Shown piece by piece: positions 1-6,754 of a DNA stretch of 26,745 bases; position 1 is the first letter of the stretch; each line of letters starts with the position of its first letter. The notes under the pieces were generated by a model that searched no databases, was not told where the DNA came from, and saw only the letters and a program-made list of their open reading frames with translations. This DNA is from Candidatus Rifleibacteriota bacterium (GTDB taxonomy: Bacteria; Riflebacteria; Ozemobacteria; Ozemobacterales; Ozemobacteraceae), in contig JAKQOH010000174.1 of assembly GCA_029565415.1 (NCBI GenBank), positions 1 through 26,745 of the forward strand, written 5' to 3'. The position numbers were made by a program, and so were the translations under genes.

Positions 1-293
1 TGCGTGCCCGCCTGATCGACCGGGTCCGGTTCGAACTGGCCCAGGAAGGCCGCACGAGCCTCTCCGGCGTGCTCGAAGCCCTGGTGACGGCGCAGAAGGC
101 TGATCCGAACGATGAACGCGGCAAGAAGAAGATCGCGATGATCTACGGCCGGCCGGTCGACATGCGCGACGGCGAATGGCACGAGACCCCCGACGGCAAG
201 CGCTACTGGACCAGCAACGAGTACCCCGAGATCGTCCTCAGCCCCGCCGAATACCGCCGCTATCTCGCGACCGCCTCCGAAGTCGAGGAGTAA
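1..293 (+). CDS. C-terminal end of an unknown protein (5' end outside window)
   Basis: The reading frame is open from base 3 to a TAA at 291-293 and shows no stop upstream, so the gene starts before the window; 96 residues are visible. A GTG at 69 could serve as an internal start but has no convincing ribosome binding site, and the frame carries on upstream of it. The visible part is hydrophilic, with a Lys/Arg-rich stretch (GKKK), then a Trp/Tyr-rich segment (DGEWHETPDGKRYWTSNEYP) and an acidic end. I see no signal peptide, membrane helix or catalytic motif, and do not recognise the family. It ends 15 bases before a tRNA-Leu 3' fragment. Coding status is supported by GC-rich third positions; function is unknown. 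Confidence 0.6.
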   Translation, partial: RARLIDRVRFELAQEGRTSLSGVLEALVTAQKADPNDERGKKKIAMIYGRPVDMRDGEWHETPDGKRYWTSNEYPEIVLSPAEYRRYLATASEVEE

Positions 294-308
294 GCCCGTC
301 TCGCTTCC

Positions 309-340
309 CCGTGCGGGTTCAGGTCCCGCTCCCGACACTC
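309..340 (+). repeat. Detached 3' fragment of a tRNA-Leu gene (possible att site)
   Basis: These 32 bases match the 3' end of the intact tRNA-Leu at 1656-1687 in 30 of 32 positions and in the same orientation. They cover the T-arm and the 3' acceptor strand, but no 5' half of a tRNA lies upstream; coding sequence ends at 293. It is therefore either an attachment-site copy left by integration of the DNA between 341 and about 1600, or the stump of a deleted tandem tRNA gene. The two mismatches fall in the T-loop side and the acceptor strand, so it may derive from another leucine isoacceptor. Confidence 0.8.
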
Positions 341-351
341 GGCATTTCCCT

Positions 352-379
352 AACGGCACCCAACTCGGGTGCCGTTTCT
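352..379 (+). terminator. Rho-independent terminator after the tRNA fragment
   Basis: A perfect 10-base inverted repeat (352-361 with 367-376) encloses a 5-base loop and runs into a short T-rich tract (TTTCT). It lies 12 bases past the tRNA fragment, the place where a tRNA transcript would be terminated, and may be what remains of that transcription unit. From 380 to 528 I see no gene or structure; base composition shifts to AT-rich after about 510. Confidence 0.7.
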
Positions 380-528
380 ATTGTTGCTCGATCTGGGGAT
401 ATCGTCAGGCGAATATTCCTATTTCGAAAGTGATGTCGAAGCCGTTCGACGCTGGCCTCTTCGCGAGCCGGCAATGAGCGGGCCGTCGAGCGTCGCCGAC
501 GTGTATTCCTTCGTTGTTTGATGAGTGT

Positions 529-888
529 TTATGCAACTTTCTTGTTAAGAACCGTTTTTTCAAAGAGTTTCTCGCAAAATTGGTTCAAACTGAGATTCGC
601 TTGCATAGCCTTCAATGACAATATTTTATGGAGATCCTTGTTGATTCTGAGGATGAATTTACCAGAAAATTCTTTCCCTGCTGTGGCTTCTGGCATGGGG
701 ATGTTTTCAGTGGTGTGAATGTGGATCCATTCGTCAAGAATGTCACAGAGTTCTTGATAGACATCTGCTTCATTTTGACCATGACAGCAAGGTCCAATGA
801 ATCCGGGAACAGACCCAACATAGCATTGGTCTTTTTTTGACCATTCTACAAGCTTGATGTATTTATCTCGATCTTTTATATGTTTCAT
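529..888 (-). CDS. hicB: HicB-type antitoxin
   Basis: 119 residues. The N-terminal half (about 8-75) fits the HicB partial RNase H-like fold, with a YVGSVPGF segment. The C-terminal part (about 78-112: GKFILRINKDLHKIL followed by the NLSLNQFCEKLFEK helix) looks like a ribbon-helix-helix DNA-binding domain, the usual means by which HicB represses its own operon. In known systems HicB binds and blocks the HicA mRNA-cleaving toxin. Its ATG at 888 overlaps the hicA stop by four bases (ATGA), so the two are translationally coupled with the toxin first. The gene is AT-rich and uses codons unlike the rest of the window, which points to horizontal acquisition. No terminator is evident downstream. Confidence 0.9.
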   Translation of the reverse strand: MKHIKDRDKYIKLVEWSKKDQCYVGSVPGFIGPCCHGQNEADVYQELCDILDEWIHIHTTENIPMPEATAGKEFSGKFILRINKDLHKILSLKAMQANLSLNQFCEKLFEKTVLNKKVA

Positions 889-1082
889 TGCTTCAGAGCC
901 TCCCGAAGAGCCCGGCCAACTTCTTTTTCTTGATAATCCAACGCATCATCGCCTGGCTTGCCTGATAGGGTGATTTTTGCCCCTTTGGGATGGAGAAAAT
1001 TGCGATGGCTACCTTTGCCACCACGGTTTACGAAACCAGCATGTTCGAGCTTCGAGATCAGCTCGCGAATTTTCGGTGGCAT
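885..1082 (-). CDS. hicA: HicA-type mRNA interferase toxin
   Basis: 65 residues, the usual size for the family, with the double-stranded RNA-binding-like HicA fold expected. The segment [19 protein letters not shown] contains the conserved GSH motif whose histidine is catalytic in characterised HicA ribonucleases. The toxin would cleave mRNA without needing the ribosome and is neutralised by HicB, encoded immediately downstream with a 4-base overlap. The ATG at 1082 was chosen because the protein start MPPKIRELI fits the family, even though there is no ribosome binding site: the promoter at 1089-1116 predicts an mRNA starting on the ATG itself. The key histidine is intact, so the toxin is probably functional. 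Confidence 0.92.
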   Translation of the reverse strand: MPPKIRELISKLEHAGFVNRGGKGSHRNFLHPKGAKITLSGKPGDDALDYQEKEVGRALREALKQ

Positions 1083-1088
1083 GCTAAA

Positions 1089-1116
1089 ATGATATCATAT
1101 TGTTATCAGATGTCAA
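1089..1116 (-). promoter_or_regulatory. hicA-hicB promoter with overlapping palindromic operator
   Basis: On the minus strand a perfect -35 TTGACA (1111-1116) is followed after 16 bases by TATCAT (1089-1094). The A of the hicA ATG (1082) lies seven bases past the -10, so the predicted transcript is leaderless. The 10-base palindrome ATGATATCAT (1089-1098) covers the -10, and a related half (TGTTATCA, 1101-1108) sits just upstream, together forming an imperfect 19-base dyad. This is a plausible HicB operator for autorepression. Confidence 0.6.
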
Positions 1117-1492
1117 GCGGATGGGTGCCTGCAACTGGTTTGCTGGGCTTCTCACATGGCCCTTCACCAGCGCAGACCAACGGAGGTCGTTCATCATTCC
1201 GATCAAGGCTGCCAATACACCTCGATCGCCTTCGGAAATCGATGCTAAGGAAGCGGGTGTCCGCCCTTCGACGGGATCGGTCGGTGATTGCTTCGACAAT
1301 GCGATGTGCGAGAGTTTCTTCGCAACACTGGAGTGCGAACTTCTCGCACGCCGCCGGTTCAAGACGCAATCCGAAGCACGAATGGCCGTCTTCGAATTCA
1401 TCGAAGGCTGGTATAATCCAAGAAGGCGGCATTCCGGTTTGGACTATTGCTCCCCCGTGGAATACGAAAGACGGCATACGCAGGCTGCATGA
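1117..1492 (+). pseudogene. IS3-family transposase (OrfB) 3' remnant, frameshifted
   Basis: The C-terminal part of an IS3-family DDE transposase (rve-type integrase core). In one frame 1120-1245 reads like the end of the core, with [18 protein letters not shown] followed by [12 protein letters not shown]; the frame then hits TAA at 1246. An extra T at 1246 explains the break, since the next frame continues with [17 protein letters not shown] and [10 protein letters not shown] to a TGA at 1492. The second Asp (HSDQG) and the Glu (LECEL) of the DDE triad are present, while the first Asp and all of the N-terminal part and OrfA are missing. The left break abuts the hicA promoter. It cannot encode an active transposase. 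Confidence 0.88.
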
Positions 1493-1507
1493 TTACGAAA
1501 GTCTCGA

Positions 1508-1534
1508 ACCGTCCACCAAACCGGGTCCACTTCA
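1508..1534 (+). mobile_element. Probable right terminal repeat of the IS3-family remnant
   Basis: Shortly after the transposase stop, the sequence ends in ...CCGGGTCCACTTCA; read on the other strand it starts TGAAGTGGACCCGG, the TG...CA-type terminus typical of IS3-family inverted repeats. No matching left terminus was found between 380 and 1120, in keeping with a left-truncated copy. Confidence 0.5.
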
Positions 1535-1559
1535 GACTAAGATCTCGCCGAGAGACGTG

Positions 1560-1588
1560 TTGACTTTGAATGTGAATTGCGGTAGAAT
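1560..1588 (+). promoter_or_regulatory. Sigma-70 promoter of tRNA-Leu
   Basis: TTGACT (1560-1565), a 17-base spacer, then TAGAAT (1583-1588): five of six consensus bases in each box. Transcription would start near 1595, about eight bases before the mature tRNA. Together with the intact gene this argues that the right-hand tRNA copy is the functional one. Confidence 0.75.
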
Positions 1589-1602
1589 ATCCGCACGTTC
1601 CC

Positions 1603-1684
1603 GCCGGGATGGTGGAACTGGTAGACACATACGTTTGAGGGGCGTATGGCTCACGCCGTGCGGGTTCAAGTCCCGCTCCCGGCA
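1603..1684 (+). tRNA. tRNA-Leu (anticodon GAG)
   Basis: An 82-base class II tRNA. The acceptor stem GCCGGGA (1603-1609) pairs with TCCCGGC (1677-1683), with A1684 as the discriminator base; CCA is not encoded. The anticodon stem 1630-1634 pairs with 1642-1646 around the loop TTGAGGG, giving anticodon GAG (1637-1639), which reads CUC/CUU leucine codons. A long variable arm follows, as expected for leucine, and the T-arm GCGGG-TTCAAGT-CCCGC is perfect. It has its own promoter upstream and a hairpin downstream. Its 3' end is duplicated at 309-340. Confidence 0.95.
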
Positions 1685-1698
1685 CTCAACGTTCTCGC

Positions 1699-1728
1699 AC
1701 AAGGCTCGTCAGAAATGACGGGCCTTGT
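1699..1728 (+). terminator. Hairpin downstream of tRNA-Leu
   Basis: A 13-base-pair stem (1699-1711 with 1716-1728, one G-T pair) closed by a GAAA tetraloop lies 15 bases after the tRNA. The T-tract is poor (GTTC), so it may act as a processing barrier or weak terminator. From 1730 to 1898 I see no gene. Confidence 0.55.
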
Positions 1729-1898
1729 GTGCGTTCGGGGGACTTTTTCAAGGGCTGGCGCGGACGGCGCACCCAGAAGTTGCGCCGAAGAATGGGACTT
1801 GCTGCGTCTGACTTTTCTGGGTTCGGCTGGTGTGGTATCGTGGCGGCCGAGAGGATGATTCCGTCTCGAACCTGTCAAACAAAGCAAGGAGTGGCAGC

Positions 1899-2420
1899 AT
1901 GAAGAGGATGTTTCGGTCTCTGGTCGTTCTGGTGATTTGTGGGCTCGGGCTTGCCGGAGTTGTCGGGTGCGGTTCTTCCGGAGCTCCGGCTCCTGCCGCG
2001 GCTCCCGTGCCGGCCGTTTCCGTCTTCGACATCGCCAAGACATACGAGACGGATGAAGCGAAGGCCAGGACCGAATATGCCAGCAAAACCATCAAGCTCA
2101 CGGATCTCATGGTCAGCTATTATGTCGAAGACGAGAAGATGCTCGAGTGCCAGCCGTTCAATGCCGCCACCAAGGAAGGAAGCTGCAGCAGTGACTCGTT
2201 CTTCCGGAACGAAGCGATCAAGCAGATTGCGTTTCCCTTCGCGGTCAAGTTCCGCATCGAGGATCCGAAGCTGGTCGAGGGGCTGACGTTCCAGAAGGTC
2301 ACGACGGTGGACGGGAAGGCCCGCGCCGACTACACCGATCTGGTCGAGGTCGAGGGCGAAGTCGATACGCTGGCAGACGGGGATCTGATCCTGAAAAATC
2401 CGAAAATCACAAAAAAGTGA
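1899..2420 (+). CDS. Small lipoprotein with a probable OB-fold (tRNA_anti-like) domain
   Basis: 173 residues starting at the ATG at 1899, which follows AAGGAG at a suitable distance; an upstream in-frame ATG at 1830 would only add a non-secretory leader. MKRMFRSL opens a signal peptide with a hydrophobic core and a lipobox, VVGC, so the cysteine would be lipidated and the protein anchored in the membrane. An Ala/Pro-rich linker follows. The rest (about 45-173) resembles tRNA_anti-like OB-fold lipoproteins: a DIAKTYETDEAKA helix, a strand region near KTIKLTDLMV, and a closing VEVEGEVDTLADGDLILKNP strand pair. Members of that family have no firmly known substrate. It is monocistronic, ending in a strong terminator. 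The domain call is from pattern memory and moderate. Confidence 0.75.
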   Translation: MKRMFRSLVVLVICGLGLAGVVGCGSSGAPAPAAAPVPAVSVFDIAKTYETDEAKARTEYASKTIKLTDLMVSYYVEDEKMLECQPFNAATKEGSCSSDSFFRNEAIKQIAFPFAVKFRIEDPKLVEGLTFQKVTTVDGKARADYTDLVEVEGEVDTLADGDLILKNPKITKK

Positions 2421-2435
2421 TCTTATCCGGCAAAG

Positions 2436-2480
2436 CCGGGCGGTGCGGAACATCTTCTGCGCCGCCCGGTTTTTGTTTCT
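2436..2480 (+). terminator. Rho-independent terminator of the lipoprotein gene
   Basis: An 11-base-pair stem (2436-2446 with 2459-2469, one G-T pair) followed by TTTTTGTTTCT. It lies 15 bases after the stop codon. Confidence 0.9.
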
Positions 2481-2554
2481 GGAACGGCGGATCGGAGCCT
2501 CTTTCAGGATAGAAGCCGGCCTGGCCCGTTCTTGGGTGCGGGATAATGCGACAC

Positions 2555-2582
2555 TTGACAATGCGACAGTAACTGTTACATT
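2555..2582 (+). promoter_or_regulatory. merR promoter with operator dyad in the spacer
   Basis: TTGACA (2555-2560), a 16-base spacer, then TACATT (2577-2582). The spacer holds two overlapping perfect 5-1-5 inverted repeats, ACAGT-A-ACTGT (2566-2576) and GTAAC-T-GTTAC (2569-2579). MerR-family dimers typically bind dyads between -35 and -10, so this is a good candidate for autoregulation. The start codon lies seven bases past the -10, predicting a leaderless transcript. Confidence 0.6.
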
Positions 2583-2588
2583 TATCGT

Positions 2589-3068
2589 ATGGATAAGCGC
2601 TACTCGATCGGGGAGCTCGCCGAGGTTACCGGGGTCACCCGGCGAACGATCCGGTTTTACGTTCAGCAGGGGCTTCTGGCGCCCCCCGAGGGGGCCGGCC
2701 GGGGGCATTACTACACTGACGCCCACTGCCGGCGGCTGATAGAGATTTTGCGGCTGCAGCAGGCCGGTTTGTCGCTTCGGGAGATCGCCGGCCAGCAGGG
2801 GGCCGAGAGCGAATCAGGCCGCCCCGTGGGGGTGGAGCAGAAGACGTACGTGCGTAAAGACGCCATCGAGTATTACTCCCCTGAACCCCAAACGGTTCCA
2901 GAATCCTGGCTACGCATCGTCATCGCCGAAGGGTGTGAGGTGCAGTTCCAGGCGGGGCTGTGCCGCCTGTCGCCGGGCAGGGTAGACGAGCTCCGCAGGG
3001 CATTCTTGAGGATTTTTCCCGAACTGTCGTGTTCCGGAGTGCCAGGTATTCGTGATGACACCGTCTGA
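2589..3068 (+). CDS. MerR-family transcriptional regulator
   Basis: 159 residues. The N-terminal winged helix-turn-helix (about 5-72) is classic MerR: YSIGELAEVTGVTRRTIRFY, a GRGHYYTDAHCRRL wing, then LRLQQAGLSLREIA. A linker of about 40 residues leads to a short C-terminal domain (about 105-150) containing ESWLRIVIAEGCEVQF, unlike the cysteine metal-binding ends of MerR/CueR; its ligand is unknown. It lacks the long dimerisation coiled coil of drug-sensing members. No ribosome binding site precedes the ATG, which is consistent with the leaderless start predicted by the promoter. The VIT-vWA gene follows after 72 bases on the same strand, without an obvious terminator, so both are probably co-transcribed and self-regulated. 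Confidence 0.9.
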   Translation: MDKRYSIGELAEVTGVTRRTIRFYVQQGLLAPPEGAGRGHYYTDAHCRRLIEILRLQQAGLSLREIAGQQGAESESGRPVGVEQKTYVRKDAIEYYSPEPQTVPESWLRIVIAEGCEVQFQAGLCRLSPGRVDELRRAFLRIFPELSCSGVPGIRDDTV

Positions 3069-3140
3069 TACCTTTCGCTCCCCTCCGGGGAAGATGAGAG
3101 AGACCACAGAATCCTACCTCTGCCAAGGAGGCGCCAGCCT

Positions 3141-5510
3141 ATGATGCTCGAAACGGGAATGATCGACCGTGGTCTCGTGACCGCGCAGGGCAAGGCCGTG
3201 CCGCTGATCGGCTGCCGTCTGGCCGGCCGGCTTCTCGGCCGGATCGCGGACTGGACCGTCACCCAGCGGTATCTTAATCCCGAGGAACAGCCGATCGAGG
3301 TGACGTATCTTTTCCCGTTGCCTGAGGACGCGGCCGTCTGCGGTTTCTCGGTGAACATCGGCGACCGCGAGGTGGCCGGCCAGGTTGAAGAGCGCGAGAA
3401 GGCGTTCGATGGGTATGACGAGGCGCTTGCCGAGGGCGATGGGGCATATCTCCTCGACCAGGAGCGTCCCAACGTTTTCCAGCTCAGCCTCGGCAATCTC
3501 CCGCCCGGAGCCGAGGCCCGGATCGCGATTCGTTTCGTGCAGATTGCGGCGGCCGATGGGGCCGGAGTCCGCGTCATGGTGCCGATGACGGTTTCACCGA
3601 GATATGTGCCAGAAAATATATCAAAAGAATTAAAATCAGAGATCGACCGTGTCACGCCCCCGTACGCCGATGCGGTCCCGTATGGTGTAACGCTCGACCT
3701 CGACGTCGAAATGCCCGTGCCGATCCGCATCGTCGACTCGCCTTCGCACCCGCTCCGCGTCGAACTCGACGGCTGCCGTGGCCGCATCTCCTTCGGTCGT
3801 GAGACGACGGCGCCCGACCGCGATCTGATCGTCTCGATCGGTCTCTCCGAGACTCGTTCTCTGTCTGGGTTCATTGCCGAGTATAAGGGGCACGATCATG
3901 TCGTCGTCGAGTGTCTGCCCGACGCGAACCAGCCGACGGGTGACCGACGGAAAACCGTCGTGTTTCTCATCGACTGTTCCGGGTCGATGGGTGGCGACTC
4001 GATCACCCAGGCCCGCCGGGCGGTCGAGCTGTGCCTTCGGGCTCTCCGGCCGGGCGACGCTTTCCAGATCGTCCGCTTCGGTTCGACCTGCAAGCCGCTT
4101 ATGCCTCGGCCGGTCACGTTTGACCAGGACAGTCTCGACGCAGCGGTGAAGCAGATTCGCGGCATCGACGCCGACCTGGGTGGCACCGAAATTCTCAAGG
4201 CCCTCGAGCGGGTCGAAGAGATGGTCTCGGAAGCCCGTTACGAGTTGCTGGTTCTCACCGACGGCCAGGTCAGCAACGAAGAGGCCGTTCTGAACTGGGC
4301 TACAAAACAGCGTTCCCGATGCAGGGTCTTTTCCTTCGGCATCGGAGCAGGGGCGAGCGAGTATCTCGTGAAGGGCATGGCACGCTGCGGCGGAGGTTCG
4401 GCCGAGTTCATCTTTCCGGGGGAGCGCATCGAACCCAAGGTTCTGAGGCAGTTCACACGCATTGGCAGCCCGGTCGTAACGGATCTCTCGATCGACTGGG
4501 GCCTCGCCGGAGCCGACCCTGCTCCTGGGGAGATCCGGTCCGCGTTCGGTGGGGAGTCGCTGTTGGTCGGGGCTCGATTTCCGGCCGGGCACCGGATCGC
4601 CGACGGGCACAGGGTCGAAGTTCGTGGAAAAACCGCGTCTGGCGAAGTCCGATGGACGGCTGTTCTTCGCCGAGCCGGTGGCGGCGGGCTGGGCGACGGC
4701 GCGGCACTCTGGTGGGCCCGGGAGGCCCTGCGCGACCTCGAAGAGCCGAAACGTTCCGGCGGGCAAGGTTCGAACCAGAAGCGCGATTCCGCATCATCCC
4801 GGAAGCGGGAGGCCATCACTCTATCGATCGAGTATGGGCTTCTCTGCTCTGGGACGAGCTTTCTTGCTGTCGAACGGCGTTCGGCGGAGGACAAAACGAC
4901 GGAACGGGCGGTGCTTCGGCGTGTGCCGGTTCAGATAACGACTGGTTGGCATGGGCGGCCGGGGCTGCAGTTCGGCCTGACGGGCATCATGGCAGCCTGC
5001 GCCCCTCTCGCGAGTGCTGTGATCGGGGCCGGCGGGGTGCCCGGGACGCTGTGCGAAAGGATGGCCCTGTTCTCTTGTGATTCCAGCCCATCTGGTCGCA
5101 GCGCACCGACCCGGAAGCGGTCTGTCGCAAAAGACCCCGGCAGTCCAGGCTTCCTGGCTCATCCGCCGCATGCAGACGAGTCGGGTGCTATCGATGCGTA
5201 TGATATTCTGATCATGCAACTGGCCGAGGGATGGTTCGAGCTCGATCCCGTGCTGACAGACTGGTGTGGTCACTCCCGGGATGAGCTTCTCTCGTGGGCC
5301 AGGGAACTGACCGTTCCCGGTGGTATCGATGCCGGCAAGGTGATTGCCACGCTTCTGGCCATGCATCTCCTGCAGACCCGTGCGGCCACCGAAGAGGATA
5401 TCTGGCGAGCCGGGGTTCTCAAGGCGACCGAGCTGATCGAGCGGCACAAGATCGATGCCCCGGGCGGGGTATCCCCGCTAAAATGGCTCGAATCGAAACT
5501 TGGTGGCTGA
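3141..5510 (+). CDS. VIT domain and von Willebrand factor A domain protein
   Basis: 789 residues, preceded by a strong AAGGAGG ten bases upstream; the second ATG (3144) is an equally possible start. The N-terminal region (about 8-150) is a VIT domain, with the hallmarks VTQRYLNPEEQPIEVTYLFPLP and YLLDQERPNVFQLSLGNLPPG. A vWA domain follows (about 270-440) with an intact metal-binding MIDAS: DCSGSM (Asp278, Ser280, Ser282), a downstream GGTEI threonine and LTDG (Asp374). Later comes the conserved VIT-family tail element (LSIEYGLLCSGTSFLAVERR) and a helical C-terminal part. No signal peptide or membrane helix is visible, so it is likely cytoplasmic. vWA MIDAS domains bind protein partners through a metal ion; the partner here is unknown. 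It shares a transcription unit with the MerR gene. Confidence 0.92.
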   Translation: MMLETGMIDRGLVTAQGKAVPLIGCRLAGRLLGRIADWTVTQRYLNPEEQPIEVTYLFPLPEDAAVCGFSVNIGDREVAGQVEEREKAFDGYDEALAEGDGAYLLDQERPNVFQLSLGNLPPGAEARIAIRFVQIAAADGAGVRVMVPMTVSPRYVPENISKELKSEIDRVTPPYADAVPYGVTLDLDVEMPVPIRIVDSPSHPLRVELDGCRGRISFGRETTAPDRDLIVSIGLSETRSLSGFIAEYKGHDHVVVECLPDANQPTGDRRKTVVFLIDCSGSMGGDSITQARRAVELCLRALRPGDAFQIVRFGSTCKPLMPRPVTFDQDSLDAAVKQIRGIDADLGGTEILKALERVEEMVSEARYELLVLTDGQVSNEEAVLNWATKQRSRCRVFSFGIGAGASEYLVKGMARCGGGSAEFIFPGERIEPKVLRQFTRIGSPVVTDLSIDWGLAGADPAPGEIRSAFGGESLLVGARFPAGHRIADGHRVEVRGKTASGEVRWTAVLRRAGGGGLGDGAALWWAREALRDLEEPKRSGGQGSNQKRDSASSRKREAITLSIEYGLLCSGTSFLAVERRSAEDKTTERAVLRRVPVQITTGWHGRPGLQFGLTGIMAACAPLASAVIGAGGVPGTLCERMALFSCDSSPSGRSAPTRKRSVAKDPGSPGFLAHPPHADESGAIDAYDILIMQLAEGWFELDPVLTDWCGHSRDELLSWARELTVPGGIDAGKVIATLLAMHLLQTRAATEEDIWRAGVLKATELIERHKIDAPGGVSPLKWLESKLGG

Positions 5511-5535
5511 GGGCTTCGGTGGTGATGCGGAGCGG

Positions 5536-6591
5536 TCAGGGAGTCACGATGATGAGGCCGATCCCCTCGACCGATGCTCCCGCGGCATCCGTTGCACTCG
5601 TGGTGAGAATGTAGGTGCCGGTCGCGGTCGCACTGCCCGTCACGAGGGTTCCCGACTGTGAGCTGCCGTAGACCGGGGTTTCATCCGTTTCGCGCAGGGC
5701 AATGCCGGGGGGAAGCCCCGAGACCGAGTAATCGTACATCCGCGCGCCCGTGAGACCGATGATCGGGTCACCGCCCTGGGCTTTGCAGACCTGCTGGTCA
5801 TAGGCCTCGTCGAGCCGGATGAACGAGACCGCCGATTCGATCCAGAAGCCCTGGCGGCCGACCGAGATGTCCGACACGGCGGTGGCGACAGCACCGGCCG
5901 AGTCCCTGATGGTCAGGGTGACCGTGTAGCTGCCTTCCAGGCTTGGTGTGCCCGAAAGCAGGGCGAATTTCAGGTCGTTGATGGCAAGATTCAGTCCCCG
6001 GGGCAGGTTGTCGGCGGAGAAGGTGAACGGCGGCACCCCTTGCAGCGGGGCGGCGAACAGCAGCCGAACCGGCTTTCCCCGTGTCAGCGAGAGTTCTTCG
6101 GCATGGACGATATCCACGAACGGGGCGATGGTCAGCCGGGATGCGGCGAGGCGGGTGCTTCCCGATGCGTCGACGACCGTGAACGTCGCAACGGTCGTGA
6201 GGGGAGTGGCGGAGATGCCCGACAGAATGCCCGTCTCGGAATCGATGGAATACCCGGCGGGCAGCCCCTCGGCTCCGAACCGATAGGGCGTGCGCCCGTT
6301 CGTCGCGAGCAGCCGAATGCTCGAAGTGGCATTCAGCGGCAGCAGGATTTCCTGCGGAACGATCAGCAGAAGGGAGTTGCCGGCAGCGGCAGGAGACGGC
6401 TGCAGCATTCCCGGGGTCGTGGCGCCGGCCTCCGCGCCGTCATTCGTCGTCCCGGTCACCTCCAGGCCAGCATCGGCCAGGACGGATGAACGCAGGCCGC
6501 CGCCGTTGCCGCAACCCGACAACAGCACGCTCACCGCGATCAGCAACGCCATCGCGAAGCTCGAAGGGATGACCGGCATGTTCCAGCGCAT
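5536..6591 (-). CDS. Lipoprotein with three putative Ig-like (He_PIG type) repeats
   Basis: 351 residues. The signal peptide ends in the lipobox LLSGC (Cys27), so this is a lipid-anchored envelope protein. After a low-complexity linker (about 28-72) there are three Ig-like repeats at about 74-157, 158-246 and 247-351. Each carries the signature of putative Ig (He_PIG) modules: PYRFGAEGLPAGYSID...GILSG, PFTFSADNLPRGLNLAI...LLSGTP, and YDYSVSGLPPGIALRE...GTLVTG. Such modules are structural and often occur in surface or adhesion proteins; no catalytic domain is attached. A start at Met5 is also possible. The gene converges on the VIT-vWA gene with 25 bases between stop codons and no clear terminator there. 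Confidence 0.85.
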   Translation of the reverse strand: MRWNMPVIPSSFAMALLIAVSVLLSGCGNGGGLRSSVLADAGLEVTGTTNDGAEAGATTPGMLQPSPAAAGNSLLLIVPQEILLPLNATSSIRLLATNGRTPYRFGAEGLPAGYSIDSETGILSGISATPLTTVATFTVVDASGSTRLAASRLTIAPFVDIVHAEELSLTRGKPVRLLFAAPLQGVPPFTFSADNLPRGLNLAINDLKFALLSGTPSLEGSYTVTLTIRDSAGAVATAVSDISVGRQGFWIESAVSFIRLDEAYDQQVCKAQGGDPIIGLTGARMYDYSVSGLPPGIALRETDETPVYGSSQSGTLVTGSATATGTYILTTSATDAAGASVEGIGLIIVTP

Positions 6592-6717
6592 GGGTGGTGT
6601 GGCACCTGATTCGTGAGATCGGAGCAGTGATTGTTCTATCGGCAGAATCGCGGTTCCTCATGATCCTCGCCCGTGGGAGCCGTCACCTGATCATCACGTG
6701 TCGAAATGGTGTATCCT

Positions 6718-6742
6718 TGCACCGGCACCCGCGTCAGGTGCA
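6718..6742 (+). promoter_or_regulatory. Leader inverted repeat just before a ribosome binding site
   Basis: TGCACC (6718-6723) and GGTGCA (6737-6742) form a perfect six-base inverted repeat ending where the ribosome binding site AGGAGGA (6742-6748) of the small membrane protein begins. If folded in the mRNA it would crowd that site. No known riboswitch class is recognised. Confidence 0.3.
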
Positions 6743-6754
6743 GGAGGAGAGAGG

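Noticed and set aside
176..433. A short plus-strand frame overlapping the first gene, the tRNA fragment and a terminator
   Set aside because: It crosses a tRNA fragment and a hairpin and has no ribosome binding site.
1100..1492. The 130-codon frame as an intact transposase or unknown gene
   Set aside because: Its first 45 codons are out of frame with the transposase homology, which runs in another frame up to the stop at 1246; it is a frameshifted remnant.
3636..4766. A 376-codon minus-strand frame inside the VIT-vWA gene
   Set aside because: Shadow of the coding strand; the plus-strand frame carries both VIT and vWA signatures.
6707..6721. TGGTGTATCCTTGC as a sigma-54 promoter for the small membrane protein
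   Set aside because: Only nine bases separate GG and GC; sigma-54 needs ten.
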